This document shows positions 5,861 through 10,160 of a stretch of 10,160 bases of DNA, piece after piece (position 1 is the stretch's first letter; every line of letters begins with the position of its first letter). A model generated the notes under the pieces. It ran no database searches. It was not told the DNA's origin and saw nothing but the letters and a program-made list of their open reading frames with translations. The DNA is from Sedimenticola sp. (GTDB lineage Bacteria; Pseudomonadota; Gammaproteobacteria; Chromatiales; Chromatiaceae): contig JALVUB010000074.1 of NCBI GenBank assembly GCA_027023915.1, positions 1 to 10,160 on the forward strand. Reading direction: 5' to 3'. A program made the translations under genes and the position numbers.

Positions 5861-7762
5861 ATGCTGCTCGAGATCAGAGAAAAGGCCCAGGGCTGGTTCG
5901 CCTGGATCATCGTCATCCTCATCACCATTCCCTTCGCTTTGTGGGGCATCCAGAGTTATCTGGGCGTTGGAAAGGAGCCGGTTGTGGCTTCGGTCAACGG
6001 AGATGAGATCACCCAGCGCCAAGTGGACGAGGAGGCCCGCCATTTGCGGGAACAGTTGCGGCAACGCCTTGGCAAGGCATACCGTCCGGAGATGTTCACC
6101 GACAAGGCGCTGCGCAAAGAGGTGGTGGAACAGCTTATCGAGAAGGTTCTGCTGCGCCAGACCGCCAGGGAGTGGAAACTGCGGGTGGGCGACGACCAGT
6201 TGCGGCAGTACATCCGTTCCCTTCCCTACTTCCAGAAAAATGGTCGTTTTGATATCCAGGCCTACAACATTGCGGTGCGCAACCAGGGCATGAGCCAGCG
6301 TGGCTTCGAGGAGAGCGTGCGTCAGGATCTGGTGATGGATCAGCTTAAACGGGGCGTTGCAGTTTCGGCCATCGCCACCGACAACGAGATCAACGAGTGG
6401 CTGCGGCTACGCGATCAGCGGCGCAAGGTGGCTTGGCTGCGGGTGAGTGGCAGCAAGCTGGTGGGAGACTACAAACCCTCGGACGAAGAGATCAAATCCT
6501 ATTATGAAGAGCATAAAAAGCGCTGGCTGATTCCCGAGCGGGTGAAGGTGGCCTACATCCTTCTCGATCCGGAAACGGTGAGCGCCGGGGTGAAGGTGAC
6601 CGAAGAGGCACTGCGGGACTATTGGCGTGAACACCAGGGCGAGTTCAAGGTGCCCGAGGAGCGTCGGGTGCGCCACATCCTGGTGGCGGTCCCCCAGAAC
6701 GCCGACGATGAGGCGGTGGCCAAGGCCAGGAACAAGGCGGAAGCGTTCTACAAGCGTCTCAAGAAGGGAGAATCTTTTGAAAAGCTGGCGCGCGAGGCGT
6801 CGGATGATCCTGGCTCCAAGGAAAAGGGGGGCGATCTGGGGTGGATCAGCCCCGGCATAATGCCCGAGGCCTTCGAAAAGGCCGCCTATGCCTTGAAGAA
6901 GGGAGAGATCAGCCAGCCGGTGCGCACGCCCTTTGGCTTTCACATCATCCTGGTGGATGGAATCCGCAACGGCGGCAAGGGCGATTTCGAAAAACTCAGG
7001 GGCCAGATCGAAGCCGCCTATCGTCGCCAGCAGGCCGAGCGCGAGATTTTCGACAAATCGGAGAAACTGGCCGATCTTACTTATGAAAATCCCGATGAAC
7101 TCACCACCGCTGCCGAGGCGCTGGGGGTGAAAGTGCGGGAATCGGACTGGTTCGACCGTCGTGGCGGCAAGGGTCCGCTGGCCTCGCCCAAAGTGGTGGC
7201 TGCCGCCTTCAGCGAGGACGTATTGGGCGAAGGACACAACAGCGAATTGATCGAACTGGACGAGGATCGCGTGCTGGTGTTGCGGGTGGTGGATCACGAA
7301 GAGGAGCGCATTCCGCCCCTGGATAAAATCAAATCCCAGGTACGTCAGGCAGTGGTGCGTGCAAAAGCCGCCGAGCTTGCGGCCAGGGAGGGGGAAAAAC
7401 TGGCAAACCGGGTCGAGTCGGGCGAGACCACGTTGGAGAAGATTGCCAAGGAGAAGGGCTGGAAGTTCGGTCAGACTGACTTCATCGGTCGCAACGACAC
7501 CCATCTGCCGCCAGAGGTGGTGGCCAAGGCGTTCCATCTGCCCCGGCCCGCCGACGGCAAGCCCTCGGTGGCTGCCGTTTCCCTGGCCATGGGTGATGAA
7601 GCCGTGCTGGTGGTCTCCGCCGTGAAGGACGGCGATCCCGGAAAGCTGGGTGACAAGGAGCGGAAACAGGTGGCCCAGGCGCTGGCGGGCCGCAAGGGCG
7701 CGGCCCAGTTCAGGCTGTTGGTTCGTTATCTCAAAAGCAAGGCCAAGATCGAGCGTAAATAA
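5861..7762 (+). CDS. ppiD: Peptidyl-prolyl cis-trans isomerase / periplasmic folding chaperone PpiD
   Basis: PpiD is an inner-membrane-anchored chaperone that faces the periplasm and helps proteins leaving the Sec translocon to fold. The product is 633 aa, close to the usual length. Residues 12-33 form the membrane anchor after a short IREKAQGW leader typical of the family. Residues about 42-190 are the SurA-like N-domain. A parvulin (PpiC) domain spans about 266-367, with RHIL (271-274), GGDLGW (323-328) and FGFHII (358-363). The rest (about 370-633) is a further helical chaperone region. The parvulin domain of E. coli PpiD is reported to lack isomerase activity; here the canonical His residues and the GGDLGW and FGFH motifs are kept, so activity is plausible. 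There is no strong Shine-Dalgarno before ATG 5861. No convincing promoter is visible after the preceding terminator, so some read-through may supply transcription. The gene converges with fabI across 9 bp. Confidence 0.96.
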   Translation: MLLEIREKAQGWFAWIIVILITIPFALWGIQSYLGVGKEPVVASVNGDEITQRQVDEEARHLREQLRQRLGKAYRPEMFTDKALRKEVVEQLIEKVLLRQTAREWKLRVGDDQLRQYIRSLPYFQKNGRFDIQAYNIAVRNQGMSQRGFEESVRQDLVMDQLKRGVAVSAIATDNEINEWLRLRDQRRKVAWLRVSGSKLVGDYKPSDEEIKSYYEEHKKRWLIPERVKVAYILLDPETVSAGVKVTEEALRDYWREHQGEFKVPEERRVRHILVAVPQNADDEAVAKARNKAEAFYKRLKKGESFEKLAREASDDPGSKEKGGDLGWISPGIMPEAFEKAAYALKKGEISQPVRTPFGFHIILVDGIRNGGKGDFEKLRGQIEAAYRRQQAEREIFDKSEKLADLTYENPDELTTAAEALGVKVRESDWFDRRGGKGPLASPKVVAAAFSEDVLGEGHNSELIELDEDRVLVLRVVDHEEERIPPLDKIKSQVRQAVVRAKAAELAAREGEKLANRVESGETTLEKIAKEKGWKFGQTDFIGRNDTHLPPEVVAKAFHLPRPADGKPSVAAVSLAMGDEAVLVVSAVKDGDPGKLGDKERKQVAQALAGRKGAAQFRLLVRYLKSKAKIERK

Positions 7763-7771
7763 GGCAGCCTG

Positions 7772-8548
7772 TCAGGTCATGCCCACAACGTGGTAGCCGG
7801 CATCCACATAAAGCACGTCACCGGTGATGCCGGAGGCCATATCGGAGCAGAGGAAGGCGGTGGCGTTGCCCACCTCGTCGATGGTGACATTGCGGCGCAA
7901 GGGGTTCTTTTTCTCGCCCTCGGCCAGCATGGCGCGGAAGTTGTTGATGCCGGAAGCGGCAAGCGTGCGGATGGGGCCGGCGGAGACGGCGTTGACGCGG
8001 ATGCCGTCCGGACCCAGTGAATCCGCCAGATAGCGGGTGGTGGCCTCAAGCGCCGCCTTGGCAACGCCCATGACGTTATAGTTGGGAATGGTGCGCACCG
8101 CGCCCAGGTAGGTCATGGTCACCAGCGCGGCGTTGCGATCCTTCATCAGCTCGCGTCCCGCCTTGGCGAGGGCGGCGAAGCTGTAGGTGCTGATATCCAG
8201 CGCGGTTTGAAAGCCCTCGCGGCTGATCGCCTCCACGAAGTTTCCTTCCAATTGGTCGCGCGGCGCGAAGCCGATGGAGTGAACCAGCCCGTCGAGCCCG
8301 CCCCAGCGCTCCGCCAAAGCGGAGAAGACTCCTTCGATCTCTTCATCCCGGGTCACGTCCAGGGGTAGCACGATGTCGGCGCCGAACTCCTCGGCAAATT
8401 TCTCCACCCGTCCCTTGAGTTTTTCGCCCTGGTAGGTGAAGGCCAGCTGCGCGCCTTCGCGGTGCATGGCGCGGGCCACGCCGTAGGCGATGGAACGGTT
8501 GCTGGCGATGCCGGTGACGAGGATCTTCTTGTTTTCGAGAAAGCCCAT
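7772..8548 (-). CDS. fabI: Enoyl-[acyl-carrier-protein] reductase (NADH) FabI
   Basis: FabI catalyses the last step of each cycle of type II fatty acid synthesis in the cytoplasm, reducing trans-2-enoyl-ACP with NAD(P)H. The 258-aa product has the typical short-chain dehydrogenase fold of the FabI group. The nucleotide-binding segment [15 protein letters not shown] lies at 11-25. VHSIGFAP (89-96) includes Gly93, the position linked to triclosan sensitivity in E. coli. The catalytic pair is Tyr157 and Lys164 (Y-x6-K form), with Tyr147 also present. [13 protein letters not shown] (189-201) and Phe204 complete the substrate and inhibitor pocket. The start at 8548 has AGGAAA 6 nt upstream. It lies downstream of the corB-like gene on the same strand (77 bp gap), with a TACAAT -10-like hexamer in between but no good -35. 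The call is secure. Confidence 0.98.
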   Translation of the reverse strand: MGFLENKKILVTGIASNRSIAYGVARAMHREGAQLAFTYQGEKLKGRVEKFAEEFGADIVLPLDVTRDEEIEGVFSALAERWGGLDGLVHSIGFAPRDQLEGNFVEAISREGFQTALDISTYSFAALAKAGRELMKDRNAALVTMTYLGAVRTIPNYNVMGVAKAALEATTRYLADSLGPDGIRVNAVSAGPIRTLAASGINNFRAMLAEGEKKNPLRRNVTIDEVGNATAFLCSDMASGITGDVLYVDAGYHVVGMT

Positions 8549-8602
8549 GTGGAGTTTCCTGGCAGTGTTTGACGAAAGCTGTATTGTACCGGCAGCGCGG
8601 CT

Positions 8603-8621
8603 GGCGGAATAGTTTTCCGCC
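8603..8621 (-). other. Hairpin just after the corB-like gene
   Basis: GGCGGAA (8603-8609) and TTCCGCC (8615-8621) form a perfect 7-bp stem with a 5-nt loop, starting 4 nt past the corB stop. Neither strand has a T-run after it, so it is at best a weak terminator or a 3'-end stabilising structure. Confidence 0.35.
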
Positions 8622-8625
8622 GCTG

Positions 8626-9954
8626 TTAGTCCGTGACGCGCCTGGGTTCGAAACGCGCCGTTTTTACCGCGTTGTCCTGAATTTGCAGTACTTCCACAGG
8701 GTAGCCGTCGATGAGCAGGCTGGTGCCGGGTTCGGGGATGCTTTCAAGCTGTTCCAGAATCAGGCCATTGAAAGTGCGGGGGCCGTCTGTGTGAAGTTTC
8801 CAGCCGAATTTTTTCACCAGCTTGCGGACGTTTGCACTGCCGCTGATGAGATAGCTGCCGTCGTCTTGTGGAATCACGTCGGCGATGCGGTCGCTGGGGT
8901 CGGAGGTAAATTCGCCAACGATCTGTTCCAGCAGATCGCTCATGGTCACCATGCCGAGCACGTCGCCATACTCGTCCACCACCAGCCCGACCCGGCGCCT
9001 TGCCTTCTGAAAATTGAGCAGCTGGGTGTGCAGCGGCGTTCCCTCCGGGATGTAATAGGGCTCGCGGATCAGTGATTCCAGCTTTTCCCTGGTCAATCCA
9101 CCTTCCATCAGCGCCTGCATCACCCGGCGCGCGTGGATGAATCCCACCACCTTGTCGATACTGCGGCGATAGACCAGCGCCTGGGTGTAGGGCATATCGC
9201 GCAGATCTTTCAGCAGCTCGTCCCAGGGCTCTTCAAGGTCGATGCCGTCGATTTCCTGGCGGGGGATCATGATGTCTTCCACCCGCCCGTTTTCCAGATC
9301 GAGAATGGCCACCAGCATCTTCTGATGGCGTCTGGGGATGAGCGCCCCCGCTTCGTTGACGATGGTACGCAGCTCCTCCTTGGTGATCTTCTGCCGTGTC
9401 TCCTCGCCCTCGGGATAGAGGTGGAGCAGGCGCAGAATGCCGTTGGCGAAGAAATTGACCAGCGCCACGAGGGGGTAGGTGAGCTTCAGCAGGGGAACGA
9501 AGATCCAGGTGGCGGGAAAGGCGAGCCTTTCCGGGTGCAGGGCCGCCAGGGTTTTCGGCGCCACCTCGGAAAAGATCAGGATCACCAGGGTGAGCAGCCC
9601 GGCGGCCACCGGGATGGCGCCCTGGCCTCCCAGGCGGATGGCCAGCAGGGTGGCCAGGGAAGAGGCCAGAATGTTGACGAAGTTGTTGCCCAGCAGAATC
9701 AGGCCGATGAGCCGGTCTGGCCGCTGCAACAGCCGCTCGGCCAGGCGCGCTGGACGGCTGCCCGCTTCCGCCAGGTGACGAAGGCGGTAGCGGTTGAGGG
9801 TCATGAGCGCGGTTTCCGAGCCGGAGAAAAAGGCCGACAGGAGAATGAGAAGCAGCAGGGCGGCGAGAAGCGCGCCTATGGGAATGTCGTCCACCGGCGT
9901 ATGGTTGAAGCTGGAACTGGTTTCATTCTCGTTCCAGTCCCGAGAAAGTGTCAA
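8626..9954 (-). CDS. corB: CNNM/CorB-type transporter (HlyC/CorC, YfjD family)
   Basis: Proteins of this family are inner-membrane CNNM-like transporters implicated in magnesium handling. Order of domains (numbered from a TTG at 9954): DUF21 membrane domain with helices near 27-50, 81-106, 112-138 and 147-172; paired CBS domains about 222-350; and a C-terminal CorC/HlyC domain about 358-440. The membrane domain shows the conserved polar residues of the ion site: SGSETAL (44-50), GNNFVN (89-94) and SEVAPKT (129-135). [13 protein letters not shown] (325-337) is the hallmark CBS2 stretch. The start is uncertain. The TTG at 9954 has no Shine-Dalgarno and its bases read TTGACA, a possible -35 hexamer. 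An in-frame GTG at 9894 would give 422 aa beginning just before the first helix, but also lacks a clear ribosome-binding site. fabI follows downstream on the same strand. The product may be called YfjD, CorB or 'hemolysin-like'; the last is a historical misnomer. Confidence 0.9.
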   Translation of the reverse strand: MTLSRDWNENETSSSFNHTPVDDIPIGALLAALLLLILLSAFFSGSETALMTLNRYRLRHLAEAGSRPARLAERLLQRPDRLIGLILLGNNFVNILASSLATLLAIRLGGQGAIPVAAGLLTLVILIFSEVAPKTLAALHPERLAFPATWIFVPLLKLTYPLVALVNFFANGILRLLHLYPEGEETRQKITKEELRTIVNEAGALIPRRHQKMLVAILDLENGRVEDIMIPRQEIDGIDLEEPWDELLKDLRDMPYTQALVYRRSIDKVVGFIHARRVMQALMEGGLTREKLESLIREPYYIPEGTPLHTQLLNFQKARRRVGLVVDEYGDVLGMVTMSDLLEQIVGEFTSDPSDRIADVIPQDDGSYLISGSANVRKLVKKFGWKLHTDGPRTFNGLILEQLESIPEPGTSLLIDGYPVEVLQIQDNAVKTARFEPRRVTD

Positions 9955-10018
9955 GAAGCGGGAAAACCGACGGCGGTCCCCGAGGACAGTTGAAAAACGC
10001 TTTTTTCCAGCTGCCAGC

Positions 10019-10045
10019 TAAAGGAAGCCGGTCTCTCGCCGATAC
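10019..10045 (+). promoter_or_regulatory. Sigma-28 (FliA)-like promoter upstream of cheA
   Basis: TAAAGGAA (10019-10026), an 11-bp gap and GCCGATAC (10038-10045) match the flagellar sigma-28 consensus TAAAGTTT-N11-GCCGATAA. The spacing is exact, the first five bases of the -35 element match, and seven of eight match in the -10 element. It is on the same strand as the probable cheA and about 50 bp before its start, which fits class 3 flagellar/chemotaxis regulation. Confidence 0.8.
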
Positions 10046-10096
10046 CAACGGCTGAAAGAAAACTTTTCCCATTGAACAGCGGCGGGTGGTGCTTCC

Positions 10097-10160
10097 ATGT
10101 CCATGGATCTTTCTGAATTTCTAGATGTTTTCCTCGAGGAGTGCTTCGAGGGGCTGGAGG
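10097..10160 (+). CDS. cheA: Probable chemotaxis histidine kinase CheA, N-terminus (runs off right edge)
   Basis: Only 21 codons are visible, reading MSMDLSEFLDVFLEEC and then FEGLE. This closely resembles the start of gammaproteobacterial CheA, whose first helix belongs to the HPt (P1) phosphotransfer domain that carries the phosphorylated His, which is outside the window. CheA autophosphorylates in response to chemoreceptors and passes phosphate to CheY and CheB. A sigma-28-like promoter about 50 bp upstream strongly supports a motility or chemotaxis gene. The start could be ATG 10097 or ATG 10103; 10097 gives the MSMD form found in E. coli CheA. Another HPt-domain protein is possible because so little is present. 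As the first gene after its promoter, it may head a chemotaxis operon. Confidence 0.75.
   Translation, partial: MSMDLSEFLDVFLEECFEGLE

Noticed and set aside
6407..7537. 376-codon minus-strand open frame inside ppiD
   Set aside because: It is fully antisense to a well-supported PpiD. Long antisense frames are common in GC-rich genes, and its composition (His/Gln/Leu-rich, no domain) looks like a shadow.
7763..7771. Possible bidirectional terminator between ppiD and fabI
   Set aside because: The gap is only 9 bp and forms no hairpin with a T-run. Any termination signal would have to lie inside the coding regions.
9133..9993. 286-codon plus-strand open frame antisense to the corB-like gene
   Set aside because: The opposite strand encodes recognisable DUF21, CBS and CorC domains. 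The plus-strand product is Gln/Gly/Glu-rich with no domain.
9992..10007. GAAAAA/TTTTTC inverted repeat in the corB-cheA gap
   Set aside because: It is A/T-only apart from one pair, with a 4-nt loop, so it is too weak for a terminator and likely just an AT-rich upstream element.

Overview
The window looks like a chromosomal segment of a GC-rich (roughly 60% by eye) gammaproteobacterium. The reasons are the hupB-ppiD-fabI neighbourhood, the style of the PpiD N-terminus, a CorB/YfjD-type transporter, and what looks like the start of a CheA next to a sigma-28-like promoter. I cannot name a genus. The nearest-looking groups are free-living lineages such as Chromatiales or Thiotrichales relatives, and this is only inference.

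Layout. Bases 1-421 (minus strand) hold the N-terminal 140 codons of a MoxR-type AAA+ ATPase that runs off the left edge. A divergent intergenic region of about 400 bp follows. It has a 20-bp near-perfect palindrome and a locally AT-rich stretch with inverted repeats. Three plus-strand genes of unknown function follow (826-2904, 3008-3802, 3789-5138). The first is a large polytopic membrane protein with a possible L7/L12- or ClpS-like N-terminal domain, about seven membrane helices, a predicted periplasmic region and C-terminal TPR-like repeats. The second is a polytopic membrane protein. Its stop overlaps the start of the third, which has a single membrane anchor and a Gly/Ala-rich hydrophobic segment.

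Bases 5135-5830 form a compact transcription unit. An FNR/Anr-like box and a near-consensus sigma-70 promoter (TTGACA, 17 bp, TATAAA, GC-rich discriminator) precede a structured leader. Then come hupB, tRNA-Val(TAC) and tRNA-Asp(GTC), and a good intrinsic terminator closes the unit. ppiD (5861-7762), an inner-membrane periplasmic folding factor, starts just beyond. It converges with fabI (8548-7772, enoyl-ACP reductase of fatty acid synthesis) across 9 bp. Upstream of fabI, on the same strand, is a CorB/YfjD-like CNNM transporter (to 8626). Its start is uncertain. At the right edge, divergent from corB, a sigma-28 (FliA)-like promoter at 10019-10045 leads to the first 21 codons of a probable cheA.

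Most of the window is housekeeping. The unusual parts are the uncharacterised three-gene membrane/TPR module divergent from moxR, and several regulatory signals: the palindrome, the FNR-like box at hupB, the sigma-28 site at cheA, and hairpins in leaders. I see no CRISPR array, intact insertion sequence, phage or defence system.
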